Part shown: piece by piece, positions 25,805 through 35,335 of the stretch
Layout of the letters: every line of letters begins with the position of its first letter
Position numbering within the stretch: position 1 is the stretch's first letter
Source: Streptomyces griseus
GTDB taxonomy: Bacteria > Actinomycetota > Actinomycetes > Streptomycetales > Streptomycetaceae
Length of the DNA: 64,000 bases
NCBI RefSeq assembly: GCF_001715295.1
Contig: NZ_MDKB01000002.1
Location: 1,510,313 to 1,574,312, forward strand
Reading direction: 5' to 3'
Translations under genes and position numbers: made by a program
The notes under the pieces: model-generated
Seen by the model: only the letters and a program-made list of their open reading frames with translations
Database searches by the model: none
Told to the model about the DNA's origin: nothing

Positions 25805-27352
25805 GTGCACACCACTCGTCGCAGAGCCGCAGCTGTCGTGGCCGCCACCGCCCTGGCCACACCGCTCCTCCTCGCCGCATCCCCCCACCAGGGACACACC
25901 CCGCACGACCCGGCGAAGGAGGCCGCCAAGCTGTCGCAGAAGCTGGTGCAGCGCTCGTCGGCTGCGGACGCCTACCGGCACCTGCAGCGGTTCCAGGCGA
26001 TAGCCGACTCGGCGGACGGCCACCGCGCGGCGGGCTCGCCCGGCCACGACGCCTCCGCCGCCTACGTGTACCGACTGCTCCGGGAGGCGGGGTACCGGGT
26101 CGGCTACGAGACCTTCGACTTCGTCTACACCGAGACGCTCGCCGAGAAGCTCTCCGTCGTCACGCCCACGCCCCGGGACGTCGCCATCAGGGCGATGACC
26201 TACACGAAGTCCACCCCCGTCGGCGGTCTCCGCGCCGCTCTCGCGGCCGTCCCCACCGACGACACCACCGGCTGCGAAGCGGCCGACTACGCCTCCGCCA
26301 CCTTCACCGGCAAGATCGCCCTGATCAAGCGCGGCGGCTGCTCCTTCGCCCAGAAGCAGGAGGCCGCCGCCGCCGCGGGTGCTGCGGGCGCGGTCATCTA
26401 CAACAACACCGAGGGCGTGCTGTCCGGCACCCTCGGGGACGCCGCCGCGGCGAAGATCCCCACCGGCGGACTCACCCAGGAGGAGGGCGAGAAACTCGTC
26501 GCCGACCTGGCCGCGGACGAGGTGACGGTCTCCTTCGAGATCCGCGAACTCCAGGAGGAGCGCACCACCCGCAACGTCGTGGCGGAGACGCGGGGCGGGG
26601 ACGCGGCGAGGACGGTCATGCTCGGCGCCCACCTCGACTCGGTCACCGACGGCCCGGGCATCAACGACAACGCGTCCGGTTCGGCCGGCCTCCTCGAGGT
26701 CGCCCTGGAGCTGGCCCGCACACACAAGGCGCCCGCCAACAAGGTGCGCTTCGCCTGGTGGTCGGCGGAGGAGAACGGGCTGCTGGGTTCGGAGGCGTAC
26801 GTCGCCCACCTGTCCCAGGCCCAGCGCGACGCGATCGCGCTCTACCTCAACTTCGACATGATCGCCTCCCCGAACGGCGCCCAGTTCGTCTTCGACGGCG
26901 ACGACTCCGACGGCGTGGGGGCGGGCCCGGGGCCGGAGGGTTCGGCCCAACTGGAACACGACATCACGGCGTTCCTGGACAAGCAGGGCAAGCCGCACAC
27001 CGGTACGGACTTCACCGGACGCTCCGACTACGGGCCGTTCGTCGAGGCCGGCATCCCGTCCGGCGGCACGGACACCGGCGCCGAGGGCATCAAGACGGCC
27101 GCCGAGGCGACGACCTTCGGGGGCACGGCGGGGATCGCCTACGACCCCTGCTACCACGCGGCCTGCGACGACCTGGACAACCTCGACATGGCGCACTTCG
27201 ACACCAACATCGACGTGATCGCCAACGCCGTGGGCACCTACGCCTACGACCTCCACTCCCTGACCGGCCCCGCGACCACCGCCCCCGGCGCCGCCGGGAC
27301 CACCGGCAAGGGTGTCCTGCGCGAGGGCCACGCGCACGGCGTCACCGCGTAG
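25805..27352 (+). CDS. Secreted M28-family zinc aminopeptidase with PA domain
   Basis: A 515-residue exported peptidase. It starts at GTG 25805 with a signal peptide (TTRRRAAAVVAATALATPLLLAA). A protease-associated domain occupies roughly residues 130-240 (YASATFTGKIALIKRGGCSFAQK). The M28 catalytic domain follows, with zinc ligands in GAHLDSVTDGPGINDNASGS, WWSAEENGLLGS, LNFDMIAS and CYHAACDDLDN. It resembles Streptomyces griseus aminopeptidase-type enzymes that remove N-terminal residues from peptides outside the cell. The C-terminal 30 residues are Gly/Ala/Thr-rich. A dispersed repeat copy immediately precedes it. Confidence 0.93.
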   Translation: MHTTRRRAAAVVAATALATPLLLAASPHQGHTPHDPAKEAAKLSQKLVQRSSAADAYRHLQRFQAIADSADGHRAAGSPGHDASAAYVYRLLREAGYRVGYETFDFVYTETLAEKLSVVTPTPRDVAIRAMTYTKSTPVGGLRAALAAVPTDDTTGCEAADYASATFTGKIALIKRGGCSFAQKQEAAAAAGAAGAVIYNNTEGVLSGTLGDAAAAKIPTGGLTQEEGEKLVADLAADEVTVSFEIRELQEERTTRNVVAETRGGDAARTVMLGAHLDSVTDGPGINDNASGSAGLLEVALELARTHKAPANKVRFAWWSAEENGLLGSEAYVAHLSQAQRDAIALYLNFDMIASPNGAQFVFDGDDSDGVGAGPGPEGSAQLEHDITAFLDKQGKPHTGTDFTGRSDYGPFVEAGIPSGGTDTGAEGIKTAAEATTFGGTAGIAYDPCYHAACDDLDNLDMAHFDTNIDVIANAVGTYAYDLHSLTGPATTAPGAAGTTGKGVLREGHAHGVTA

Positions 27353-27540
27353 CACGGCACCGCCCGGCAGGTGTACGCCGCAGGCACCCGCACGCGCCTG
27401 CGGCGTACGCCCCGTGGGCGCCCCTCCGGCCGCATCGCCCCGCCCTCCCGGCCCCCGACGCCCTTGCAGGGCGCGAGGAGCGCCATCGCAGTCCCGCGCC
27501 ATGGCTGCGCCAGGAGGCCCACGCCCGGTAGGCTTTCCGT

Positions 27541-27837
27541 GTGATCTTCAAGCGCATCGGAAATGGGCGGCCATATCCCGACCACGGCCGGGAAAGCACC
27601 CGACAGTGGGCGGATGTCGCACCGCGTCCGGTCCGCCTGGACCAACTGGTGACGACCAAGGGCCAGCTGGACCTCGAGACCCTCCTCGCCGAGGACTCCA
27701 CGTTCTACGGCGACCTCTTCGCGCACGTCGTGAAGTGGCAGGGCGACCTCTACCTGGAGGACGGGCTGCACCGCGCCGTCCGTGCCGCGCTGCAGCAGCG
27801 CCAGGTGCTGCACGCCCGCGTCCTCGAAATGGGCTGA
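27541..27837 (+). CDS. Conserved actinobacterial protein, function unknown
   Basis: A 98-residue protein starting at GTG 27541 (IFKRIGNGRPYPDHG). It is rich in polar residues, with RLDQLVTTKGQLDLETLLAEDSTFYGDLFAHVV and HRAVRAALQQRQVLHARVLE. I recall near-identical proteins throughout Streptomyces, sometimes labelled VapB-type antitoxins, but no toxin gene adjoins it here and the fold is not a clear ribbon-helix-helix. It precedes the LytR_C protein gene in the same direction. Confidence 0.75.
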   Translation: MIFKRIGNGRPYPDHGRESTRQWADVAPRPVRLDQLVTTKGQLDLETLLAEDSTFYGDLFAHVVKWQGDLYLEDGLHRAVRAALQQRQVLHARVLEMG

Positions 27838-27956
27838 CCGGCGCCACTCCCACCCGTGGCCCATTTCGGGCCTTTCGGGTGCTTTTGTGCACGTACGGGT
27901 GCCATCTGCTGATCGTTTAAGTAGGCATCATCACCAGGTCGCACTACGCTGCGGCC

Positions 27957-28580
27957 ATGAGCATGCTGACCCCTCCCGGCATGGGCGGAAAGTACCGCGT
28001 CACGGGCAACACGTACCCGCGCATGCGCCGCCCCCGGAACCGCCGCAGACTGATCCTTCCGGGGGCCGCCGCCGTCATGGCGCTCGGCCTGGCCGGATGG
28101 GGCACGCTCCAGATCGTCGACGTGTTCACCGGGAGCCACGAGCAGGCGAACGCGGCGGACCGGCCGAAGGCCTGCCCCTCCCCGACGGCGCCCGCCCCCG
28201 TGAAGACCCTGCCGAAGCCCGCGGCCGTCAAGGTCAACGTCTACAACGCGACGCCCCGCAGCGGGCTCGCCAAGGCCGCCGCGGACGAGCTCAAGAAGCG
28301 CGGGTTCGCCATCGGCAAGGTGGACAACGCACCCGCCGCGTACGACAAGAAGGTGCCCGGCACCGGCCTCCTGCTCGGCGCCCCGACGGCGGCCGACGGC
28401 TCGTTCCCCGTGCTCGCCACCCAGTTGCCCGGGGCCGTACGGAAGACCGACGCCCGCCGGACGGCGGACGTCGACCTGATCATCGGCACGAAGTTCAAGG
28501 CGTTCAGCACACCGGAGGCCGCGGCCTCCGCACTCGCCGCCCTGACGAAGCCGGCCCCGGCACCGTCCGCCTGCTCCTGA
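27957..28580 (+). CDS. Membrane-anchored protein with LytR C-terminal domain
   Basis: A 207-residue protein. A basic cytoplasmic start (MRRPRNRRR) leads into one membrane segment (LILPGAAAVMALGLAGWGTL), then a Pro-rich linker and a LytR_C domain from about residue 88: VKVNVYNATPRSGLAKAAADELKKRGF ... VDLIIGTKFKAFS. LytR_C domains occur in envelope proteins, often next to LCP ligases, but no LCP domain is present. It is an envelope protein of unknown function. It ends convergently with upp. Confidence 0.85.
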   Translation: MSMLTPPGMGGKYRVTGNTYPRMRRPRNRRRLILPGAAAVMALGLAGWGTLQIVDVFTGSHEQANAADRPKACPSPTAPAPVKTLPKPAAVKVNVYNATPRSGLAKAAADELKKRGFAIGKVDNAPAAYDKKVPGTGLLLGAPTAADGSFPVLATQLPGAVRKTDARRTADVDLIIGTKFKAFSTPEAAASALAALTKPAPAPSACS

Positions 28581-28670
28581 GAGCGCCGCACGGCGGCGTC
28601 ACCCGGCGGTGCCGCGCGGGCGGCCGGTCCTCCCGCTCGGACGTACCGCCCGGACCGCTCGACCCGGCCG

Positions 28671-29306
28671 TCAGCCGGCGGTGCCGTACATCCGGTCGCC
28701 GGCGTCCCCGAGGCCCGGCACGATGTAGCCGTTCTCGTTGAGCCGCTCGTCCACCGAGGCGGTGACCACCGTGACGGGTGTCCCCGCCAGCTCGCGCTCC
28801 ATGACCTCGACACCTTCGGGCGCGGCGAGCAGGACGACCGCGGTGACATCGTCCGCACCGCGCTTGATCAACTCACGGATGGCCGCCACGAGCGTGCCAC
28901 CGGTGGCCAGCATCGGGTCCAGGACGTAGACCTGCCGCCCGGAGAGGTCCTCGGGCATCCGCGTCGCGTACGTCTCCGCCTGGAGCGTCTCCTCGTTGCG
29001 GATCATGCCCAGGAAGCCGACCTCGGCGGTCGGCAGGAGCCGCACCATGCCGTCCAGCATGCCGAGCCCGGCGCGCAGGATCGGGACGACCAGGGGGCGC
29101 GGGTGGGACAGCTTCACCCCGGTCGTGGCCGTCACGGGAGTCTCGATGTCGACCTGCTCGGTCCGCACATCCCTGGTGGCCTCGTACGCGAGGAGGGTGA
29201 CCAGCTCGTCGGCGAGCCGCCGGAAGGTCGGGGAGTCGGTGCGCCTGTCGCGCAGCGTGGTGAGTTTGTGCGCCACCAGCGGGTGGTCGACGACGTGGAT
29301 CCGCAT
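28671..29306 (-). CDS. upp: Uracil phosphoribosyltransferase
   Basis: A 211-residue salvage enzyme that makes UMP from uracil and PRPP. It opens [21 protein letters not shown]. The family blocks are [27 protein letters not shown], and the PRPP-binding loop [13 protein letters not shown] near residue 130. The uracil-binding end [20 protein letters not shown] is intact. I chose the ATG at 29306, which matches the family start. It is divergent from the small basic protein gene. Confidence 0.98.
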   Translation of the reverse strand: MRIHVVDHPLVAHKLTTLRDRRTDSPTFRRLADELVTLLAYEATRDVRTEQVDIETPVTATTGVKLSHPRPLVVPILRAGLGMLDGMVRLLPTAEVGFLGMIRNEETLQAETYATRMPEDLSGRQVYVLDPMLATGGTLVAAIRELIKRGADDVTAVVLLAAPEGVEVMERELAGTPVTVVTASVDERLNENGYIVPGLGDAGDRMYGTAG

Positions 29307-29412
29307 GCCGTCAACAGTAACCGGGCCCAGGCCGCACTCTTCGCCGGTCTGCGCTGGCATCAAGCACCTGTTCGGAGGGAAGGTGGTGCCATACGGACCC
29401 AGGCTTGGGGTG

Positions 29413-29658
29413 GTGTGTCGATTGCCCGACGGGGAGCAGCGGAATCAGGCACGGCGGGAACGCGACGCGCGCGACGTGCCCGAGGCGCAGGAGAGTGCGC
29501 CGGACGCGCAGGAGAGTGAAGCGGCGCGCCGCAGGCGCCGGGCGCAGTTCCTCCGTGAACTGCACGAGGCGAAGCAGCTCCGCGACCGGGTCCAGCCCCG
29601 CCGCGCCCGTGCGGCCCGTATGCGCCAGCAGATGCGGATGCGCACATTCCGCTGGTGA
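29413..29658 (+). CDS. Small basic helical protein, unknown function
   Basis: A predicted product of about 81 residues from a GTG at 29413 (29410 is also possible). It is dominated by Arg/Glu/Gln/Ala: [12 protein letters not shown], an acidic [22 protein letters not shown] part and [35 protein letters not shown]. It is probably helical and nucleic-acid or ribosome associated by charge, but that is a guess. It lies between upp and the tadA operon, in the tadA direction. Confidence 0.5.
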   Translation: MCRLPDGEQRNQARRERDARDVPEAQESAPDAQESEAARRRRRAQFLRELHEAKQLRDRVQPRRARAARMRQQMRMRTFRW

Positions 29659-29875
29659 CCGCCGGACCCAGGGCCTGCGGACGGGCTCGGTGAGGGCGAC
29701 GGAAGGGCTGCCGCCGACCGGGCACTCCATGAACTCATGGCCGACGCAACGGTCGAAGAGGTCTCGCAACGCGCTCGTTTCTGCCACGATGCCGATTGGG
29801 CGGGGCCCAGAGCAGCCGGATGACCGTCTGCCCTCCCGTCGGACCGATTCGCCTATGAACAGTGGGAGAGTCACG

Positions 29876-30451
29876 GTGTACTTCGCCGCACTGCTCGCGC
29901 GCACCGAAGACGGGTGGGAAGCGAGCGATACAGAGCTCGACGATGTGGAAACCCTGTCCGACCTGACGGATCTGGCCCGTGAGGCCTCGGTGGACGAGGA
30001 CACGGTCCTGGTCTACATCGAGCAGGAGGACGCCTGGTTCGGCGTCGTCCGGGTGGACGGTGAGGAGGACCCCCGTATCTACGTCTCGGACGCGTCCGCC
30101 GCCGCCCGCTCCTCGTACGGGGAGATCCTGCTCACCGACGAACTGCTCGGCCGCGAACCGGAAGCCGAGGACGAGATCGCCGCACTCGAGGAGCTCGTCG
30201 ACCTCGACGGCACGGAGGACGGCGAACCCGACGCACCCGAGGACGGCGCCGGCGATCCGGCCGGCACCGCCCTCCCCGACCTCGATCCGGACCACGATCC
30301 CGACGCCGTACCGGCCGGGCCGCTCGGTGATCTCGGGCTCCTGGCCGACCTCGGCCTGTCGGAGAAGGACCTGCTGACCCTGCGTACCGACGCGCTCGCG
30401 GAGATCGCGGACGCGCTCGGTGCCTCCGACGTCCTGGAGTCCGTCCGTTAG
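29876..30451 (+). CDS. TadA-associated acidic protein
   Basis: A 191-residue protein. I chose the GTG at 29876 because GGGAGAG precedes it and the product starts VYFAALLARTEDGWEASDTELD, as in the family conserved next to actinobacterial tadA. The N-terminal 110 residues are globular (VLVYIEQEDAWFGVVRVDGEEDPRIYVSD, SYGEILLTDELLG). A long acidic Asp/Glu/Pro linker follows and a short helical end LSEKDLLTLRTDALAEIADALG. Its gene ends 9 bases before tadA. Function is inferred only from this constant linkage. Confidence 0.88.
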   Translation: MYFAALLARTEDGWEASDTELDDVETLSDLTDLAREASVDEDTVLVYIEQEDAWFGVVRVDGEEDPRIYVSDASAAARSSYGEILLTDELLGREPEAEDEIAALEELVDLDGTEDGEPDAPEDGAGDPAGTALPDLDPDHDPDAVPAGPLGDLGLLADLGLSEKDLLTLRTDALAEIADALGASDVLESVR

Positions 30452-30955
<504 letters not shown>

Positions 30956-31057
30956 CGCCTTCTCGCGCACCCGCCGGGGCCCGCCCGGTACGCGCCGCGC
31001 GGACCTGTGGGGAATCGGATTTCTGACCACGGCCCGGGATGGTCTAAGCTCTCTCTC

Positions 31058-31142
31058 GGTAGCGTGTCCGAGCGGCCGAAGGAGCTCGCCTCGAAAGCGA
31101 GTGTGGGGAAACTCACCGAGGGTTCAAATCCCTCCGCTACCG
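31058..31142 (+). tRNA. tRNA-Ser (CGA anticodon)
   Basis: The acceptor arm GGTAGCG pairs with CGCTACC, the anticodon loop CTCGAAAG reads CGA (codon UCG), the long variable arm and the T arm GAGGGTTCAAATCCCTC are all present. CCA is not encoded. Confidence 0.97.
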
Positions 31143-31149
31143 CTCTTCA

Positions 31150-31182
31150 CGAAGGGCCCGGCGCACTGCGCCGGGCCCTTCG
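31150..31182 (+). terminator. Terminator after tRNA-Ser(CGA)
   Basis: The hairpin CGAAGGGCCCGGCGCA/TGCGCCGGGCCCTTCG starts eight bases past the tRNA. Confidence 0.85.
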
Positions 31183-31348
31183 AGCGTTCCTGGTACGGCC
31201 GCGGAGCTCGGGCCGGAGACGCGGCGGATGAGGCCGGGGGAAGCGGCATCGGGGGGACACGCCGCTTCCCCCGGTGAGGACCGGGACCCAGGCCCCCGCC
31301 GCGGTCGGGGGAAGTACCGCGGCGTGGACCCTGCGGAGGTCCTGTCCT

Positions 31349-31513
31349 CAAGGGCCGTCCCGCACGTCCCGGCGGGCGCGCGACGACGGCTACGGCACCT
31401 CGCCGCGTTGCCGGAACGTCCCCATACATCCCGTATGCGAATGTCCCTCCGCCTGCGATGCACCGCATCCGACGCCGCACGCCGATCCACCGGGACGTGC
31501 GGGACAGCCCTTG
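31349..31513. repeat. Dispersed TIR-bounded repeat, copy 2 (best preserved)
   Basis: About 165 bp bounded by a 24-bp terminal inverted repeat (CAAGGGCCGTCCCGCACGTC, then CCGG) with one mismatch between the two ends. The interior matches copies at 25610-25759 and 42030-42180. It carries no gene and looks like a miniature inverted-repeat element. Confidence 0.85.
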
Positions 31514-31715
31514 GCCCGCGCGGTTCTGACACCTACGGCGGGCCACTCACCGCCCTCCTCCCCGTCGGGAGCCGCGCCGATGGGCGAACGGTCCGGAACG
31601 CCAGGCCCTTGGTCCCTCGAAACGACGTCAGTGATCGGAAACGGCCCCCGGATACGGGCACGCCTGCGGCTACAATCACGCGACTGCACAGGTGATCGAA
31701 CGGAGGGGCCGGGCT

Positions 31716-31880
31716 GTGGTGCAAGCGAGGAAGATCGCGCTCTACATGATTGTGGTCTTCGTGCTGTACACGATCATCACGTCCCCCGCCCGGGCCGCCG
31801 ACCTCGTCCAAATAGGGTTCGAAGGCATATCGAGTGCCGCTCGGGGCGTCGGGGACTTCATGTCCGAGCTCGTGAACTAG
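31716..31880 (+). CDS. Small single-span membrane or exported protein
   Basis: A 54-residue protein from GTG 31716 with GGAGGGG eight bases upstream. The sequence ARKIALYMIVVFVLYTIITSPARAA is a hydrophobic segment that could be a signal peptide or a membrane anchor. A short amphipathic end DLVQIGFEGISSAARGVGDFM follows. It is eight bases upstream of the Dabb gene and probably co-transcribed. I recall this as widely conserved in Streptomyces without known function. A TACAAT at 31671 is a possible -10 box. Confidence 0.7.
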   Translation: MVQARKIALYMIVVFVLYTIITSPARAADLVQIGFEGISSAARGVGDFMSELVN

Positions 31881-31888
31881 GAGAACCC

Positions 31889-32182
31889 ATGATCCGCCAC
31901 CTGGTCCTGTTCAAGCTGAACGACGGCGTCGGACGCGACGATCCGCAGGTCGTCGCGGGCGCCCGGGCCTTCCAGGAGCTCGGCGGGAAGATCCCCGAGC
32001 TGGCGTTCTGGGAGTGCGCCTGGAACATCACCGATCGGCCGAACGCGTACGACTTCGCCATCAACTCGGCGGTCGCCGACGAGGAGTCCCTGAAGCGCTA
32101 CATCGAGCACCCGGCCCATCAGGAGGCAGCCGGTCAGTGGCGCGCTTTCGCCACTTGGGTGATCGCCGACTACCCCTTCTGA
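31889..32182 (+). CDS. Dabb (stress-responsive A/B barrel) family protein
   Basis: A 97-residue dimeric alpha/beta-barrel protein. The opening strand MIRHLVLFKLNDGV, the middle WNITDRPNAYDFAINSAVADEESLKRYIEHPAHQEA and the closing FATWVIADYPF match the family closely. Dabb domains include small-molecule cyclases and stress proteins; no substrate can be assigned. GGAG precedes the ATG. It follows the small membrane protein gene and lies upstream of the two sigma factor genes. Confidence 0.92.
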   Translation: MIRHLVLFKLNDGVGRDDPQVVAGARAFQELGGKIPELAFWECAWNITDRPNAYDFAINSAVADEESLKRYIEHPAHQEAAGQWRAFATWVIADYPF

Positions 32183-32209
32183 CCTTCCCGGCCCCCGTCC
32201 CGCCGAGTC

Positions 32210-32237
32210 CCTCCCCGTACAGGAGAGGGGCTTTTCG
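32210..32237 (+). terminator. Probable terminator after the Dabb gene
   Basis: CCCTCCCC-GTAC-AGGAGAGGGG forms an imperfect stem followed by CTTTTC, 28 bases past the stop. Confidence 0.5.
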
Positions 32238-32368
32238 TCATGTTTAAACCACAACACCCCCAACACGACTCCATGCGGTGCTTGCACACACTGGGCATGT
32301 CTTGTGATGCTATGACCGCTTTTGACGGATGAGTTGACCGTAGTTGACCGCAAAGGGGTGGCGACACC

Positions 32369-33229
32369 GTGCCGGCCAGTACAGCGCCTCAAGTCCCGCC
32401 CCAGAACGCCCAGACCGACGACATCCAGACCGAGACGCCGGACCCTTCCGCGCCCCCCACGAGAACCAGGGGCGCGGATACCAGGGCACTCACCCAGGTG
32501 CTGTTCGGCCGCCTCAAGACCCTGGAGCCCGGCACTCCCGAGCACCACCGGGTCCGCACCGCGCTGATCGAGGCGAACCTGCCGCTCGTGCGGTACGCGG
32601 CGGCCCGGTTCCGCAGCCGCAACGAGCCGATGGAGGACGTCGTCCAGGTCGGCACCATCGGGCTGATCAACGCCATCGACCGCTTCGACCCGGAACGCGG
32701 CGTGCAGTTCCCGACGTTCGCCATGCCGACCGTCGTCGGCGAGATCAAGCGCTACTTCCGGGACAACGTGCGGACCGTGCACGTACCCCGGCGGCTGCAC
32801 GAGCTCTGGGTGCAGGTCACGGGCGCCACGGAGGACCTGACGACCGCTCACGGCCGCTCACCGACCACCGCGGAGATCGCCGAGCGGCTGAAGATCGCCG
32901 AGGAAGAGGTCCTCGCCTGCATCGAGGCCGGCCGTTCGTACCACGCGACCTCACTGGAGGCCGCCCAGGAGGGTGACGGACTGCCGGGCCTCCTGGACCG
33001 GCTGGGGTACGAGGACCCGGCGCTGGCCGGAGTGGAACACCGCGACCTCGTACGGCACCTGCTCGTCCAGCTGCCCGAGCGCGAGCAGCGGATCCTGCTG
33101 CTCCGCTACTACAACAACCTGACCCAGTCTCAGATCAGCGCCGAACTGGGCGTCTCCCAGATGCACGTGTCAAGGCTTCTTGCCCGAAGCTTTGCCCGTC
33201 TGCGATCCGCAAACAGGATCGAGGCGTAG
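32369..33229 (+). CDS. sigF: RNA polymerase sigma factor, SigB/SigF subfamily (SigF-like)
   Basis: A 286-residue alternative sigma factor. Region 2 spans roughly residues 70-145 ([56 protein letters not shown]), region 3 follows ([26 protein letters not shown]), and region 4 ends [40 protein letters not shown]. In S. coelicolor the equivalent locus holds SigF, needed for spore maturation; the assignment rests on the neighbour SigN-like gene and similarity recalled. GTG 32369 gives a Pro/Thr-rich N-terminus. No anti-sigma gene adjoins it. Confidence 0.87.
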   Translation: MPASTAPQVPPQNAQTDDIQTETPDPSAPPTRTRGADTRALTQVLFGRLKTLEPGTPEHHRVRTALIEANLPLVRYAAARFRSRNEPMEDVVQVGTIGLINAIDRFDPERGVQFPTFAMPTVVGEIKRYFRDNVRTVHVPRRLHELWVQVTGATEDLTTAHGRSPTTAEIAERLKIAEEEVLACIEAGRSYHATSLEAAQEGDGLPGLLDRLGYEDPALAGVEHRDLVRHLLVQLPEREQRILLLRYYNNLTQSQISAELGVSQMHVSRLLARSFARLRSANRIEA

Positions 33230-33310
33230 CCGGAACGGGTAGACCCCACACAGGCTTTTCCCCGTGGCATAAATGCCGCACACCCCCTGTTTCCTGCACG
33301 GTCTCGGCGC

Positions 33311-33328
33311 TGACTTGTCGACAAGTCA
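33311..33328. promoter_or_regulatory. 18-bp palindrome upstream of the second sigma gene
   Basis: TGACTTGTCGACAAGTCA is a perfect palindrome between the two sigma genes, about 135 bases before the downstream start codon. It fits a repressor or activator dimer site; the protein is unknown. Confidence 0.7.
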
Positions 33329-33463
33329 CTACAGCGTGTTGCCGACATGTGACATTCTGCAGGAACCGCGTTTGCCGCAGCCCTACCTCCGGTATTCAGG
33401 TGGAGGCTGCGTTCCTCCGATGGTCGTGGCCACCGCGACCGTCCGCGACCTCAAGGGGGTGGC

Positions 33464-34330
33464 ATGTCCGCAGAACAGGGCAGCTCGAAGGTGCTCACGC
33501 TCACGAAGAGCGTGCCGGCACCTGCCGTGCTCACCAGCTCGCCGGAAGCCATCGACACCCGCACCCTGTCCCGCTCCCTGTTCCTGCGGCTCGCCGCGCT
33601 GGGCCCCGCCTCGGGTCCCGAAGGAACGGACAGCCCCGAGCGGACGTACGTGCGGGACACACTCATCGAGCTCAACCTCCCGCTCGTGCGGTACGCGGCG
33701 GCACGGTTCCGGAGCCGTAACGAACCCATGGAGGACATCGTCCAGGTCGGGACGATCGGCCTGATCAAGGCCATCGACCGCTTCGACTGCGAACGGGGCG
33801 TGGAATTCCCCACGTTCGCGATGCCCACCGTGGTGGGGGAGATCAAGCGCTTCTTCCGGGACACCTCCTGGTCGGTGCGGGTGCCGCGCCGGCTCCAGGA
33901 GCTGCGGCTCGCCCTCACCAAGGCCAGTGACGAGCTCGCCCAGAAGCTCGACCGCTCGCCGACCGTTCCGGAGCTGGCCAAGGCCCTCGGCGTCTCCGAG
34001 GAGGACGTCGTCGACGGCCTGGCCGTGGGCAACGCGTACACCGCCTCCTCGCTTGACTCCCCGTCACCGGAGGACGACGGCGGCGAGGGCTCGCTGGCGG
34101 ACCGCCTGGGGTACGAGGACGCGGCGCTGGAAGGCGTCGAGTACCGCGAGTCCCTGAAGCCGCTGCTGGCCAAACTGGCCCCGCGCGAGCGGCAGATCAT
34201 CATGCTGCGCTTCTTCGCCAACATGACCCAGTCGCAGATCGGTGACGAGGTCGGCATCTCGCAGATGCACGTCTCACGACTGCTGACCCGCACCCTCACG
34301 CAGCTCCGGGAAGGGCTCATCGCCGACTGA
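33464..34330 (+). CDS. sigN: RNA polymerase sigma factor, SigB/SigF subfamily (SigN-like)
   Basis: A 288-residue paralogue of the preceding gene product. Region 2 is almost identical ([37 protein letters not shown]), and region 4 is [40 protein letters not shown]. The N-terminus (SAEQGSSKVLTLTKSVPAPAVL) differs. The tandem sigF/sigN arrangement is the known S. coelicolor order; SigN there acts in aerial development. Separate transcription is likely because 234 bases with a palindrome separate the two. Confidence 0.87.
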   Translation: MSAEQGSSKVLTLTKSVPAPAVLTSSPEAIDTRTLSRSLFLRLAALGPASGPEGTDSPERTYVRDTLIELNLPLVRYAAARFRSRNEPMEDIVQVGTIGLIKAIDRFDCERGVEFPTFAMPTVVGEIKRFFRDTSWSVRVPRRLQELRLALTKASDELAQKLDRSPTVPELAKALGVSEEDVVDGLAVGNAYTASSLDSPSPEDDGGEGSLADRLGYEDAALEGVEYRESLKPLLAKLAPRERQIIMLRFFANMTQSQIGDEVGISQMHVSRLLTRTLTQLREGLIAD

Positions 34331-34709
34331 CCGGCATGGAGGGGGCGGACAGCCGACCGCCCCGTCCGGCCGGTCCGTCCGGCGGCGGCACCTCACCCGG
34401 GACGCGGCTCCACCGGCCGCCGGGTCCCATGGTCACCGCCCCGGCGGCCGAGCCGTGGCGTTCCTCAAGAATCGTCCGGTCCCACGGCCGTCCGGACCGC
34501 CGTGGGGGCGACCGCCGCAACGGGAGGCACCCGCCTCCTTCGCCGGTCGAACGCGGGAGGCGGGTGCGAGCAGTCCGTACGCCACCTGTACGGGCCCCCG
34601 CCCGGCCGCACGGCTGCCGGGCGGGTCCCCCACGCCACCTGCGTACGGTGCCCCGGGTCCGGGCCACGCGAGCAGCGGCAGCGAGGAAGGCCGGCGGGGG
34701 CGGGTTACA
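34331..34709. other. Convergent intergenic region, no gene
   Basis: GC-rich DNA between the sigma gene and the convergent small membrane protein gene. Long frames exist on both strands but look like composition artefacts. No strong terminator was recognised. Confidence 0.45.
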
Positions 34710-34925
34710 TCAGCCGAGCGCGAGCCAGGCGACGGCGCCGAGGACGATGACGACCGCGACGAGGGCCACGATCACCCCGGTCCTGGAGTCGGACGAGGCC
34801 GCGGCCGGCTGCTGCCTGCGCTGCGGCTCGCCCTCGTCGACGAAGGCGCGGAACATCTGGGTGCTGCCCGCCGGATCATGAGTGCCCTCGGGGCCCGGCT
34901 GCGGGGCGTGGGGGTTGTGTGCCAT
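34710..34925 (-). CDS. Small C-tail-anchored membrane protein
   Basis: A 71-residue protein. The first 48 residues are polar (HNPHAPQPGPEGTHDPAGST, then FRAFVDEGEPQRRQQPAAASSDSR) and the last 23 form one membrane span ending at the C-terminus (TGVIVALVAVVIVLGAVAWLALG). That topology suggests a tail-anchored cytoplasmic-facing protein. Divergent from the marR gene across 410 bases. No function can be assigned. Confidence 0.65.
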   Translation of the reverse strand: MAHNPHAPQPGPEGTHDPAGSTQMFRAFVDEGEPQRRQQPAAASSDSRTGVIVALVAVVIVLGAVAWLALG

Positions 34926-35335
34926 GGCCCAGGACCCTAGCGAACTCGGCCGTAGCACCCAACCCCCGGGTCCTCTAAGGGCGATGCCGGTCCCGGACGT
35001 CCACGACCTCTTCACCCGGCCGTCGTGGCGGTCGCGCCGTCTCCGCGAGCCCGCCCCGTGTCCACCGCCCCCTCCCCGCCCTTCCCCTACTCCCCCCTCC
35101 TTCCCCTCCGGCCCCTCCACCGCCCTTCCACCGGCCCTTCCTCCGGCCCCCCGGAGTGTGCCGAGGGACACATCCGGATCAGGTCACCTGGGATGCGCTG
35201 GGCGCTTGACCGGCAGCCTACGGAGCCTTTTGGCTTCCTTTACTTGTGCAAGCCCCCTTTCGTTTGCCTGCAGCAACCAACGGCTTATATCGTTGCCCTA
35301 AGCAACAAGATGTCCCGTAGATCTCAGGAGGGCCG
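34926..35335. other. Divergent promoter region
   Basis: The region contains a pyrimidine-rich tract (35090-35150) and, near its right end, the operator-like palindrome at 35292-35306. No gene is visible in it. Confidence 0.5.
35292..35306. promoter_or_regulatory. Likely MarR operator
   Basis: GTTGCCCTAAGCAAC is a GTTGC-N5-GCAAC palindrome 30 bases before the marR start, next to the AT-rich TTATAT. It is a plausible autoregulatory site for the marR-exporter operon. Confidence 0.65.

Noticed and set aside
27541..27837. Type II antitoxin
   Set aside because: No toxin gene adjoins it and a ribbon-helix-helix is not evident; kept as a conserved protein of unknown function.
31356..31510. Coding gene across the dispersed repeat
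   Set aside because: Similar peptides appear in more than one copy in open frames, but starts, stops and lengths differ between copies, so DNA rather than protein is conserved.
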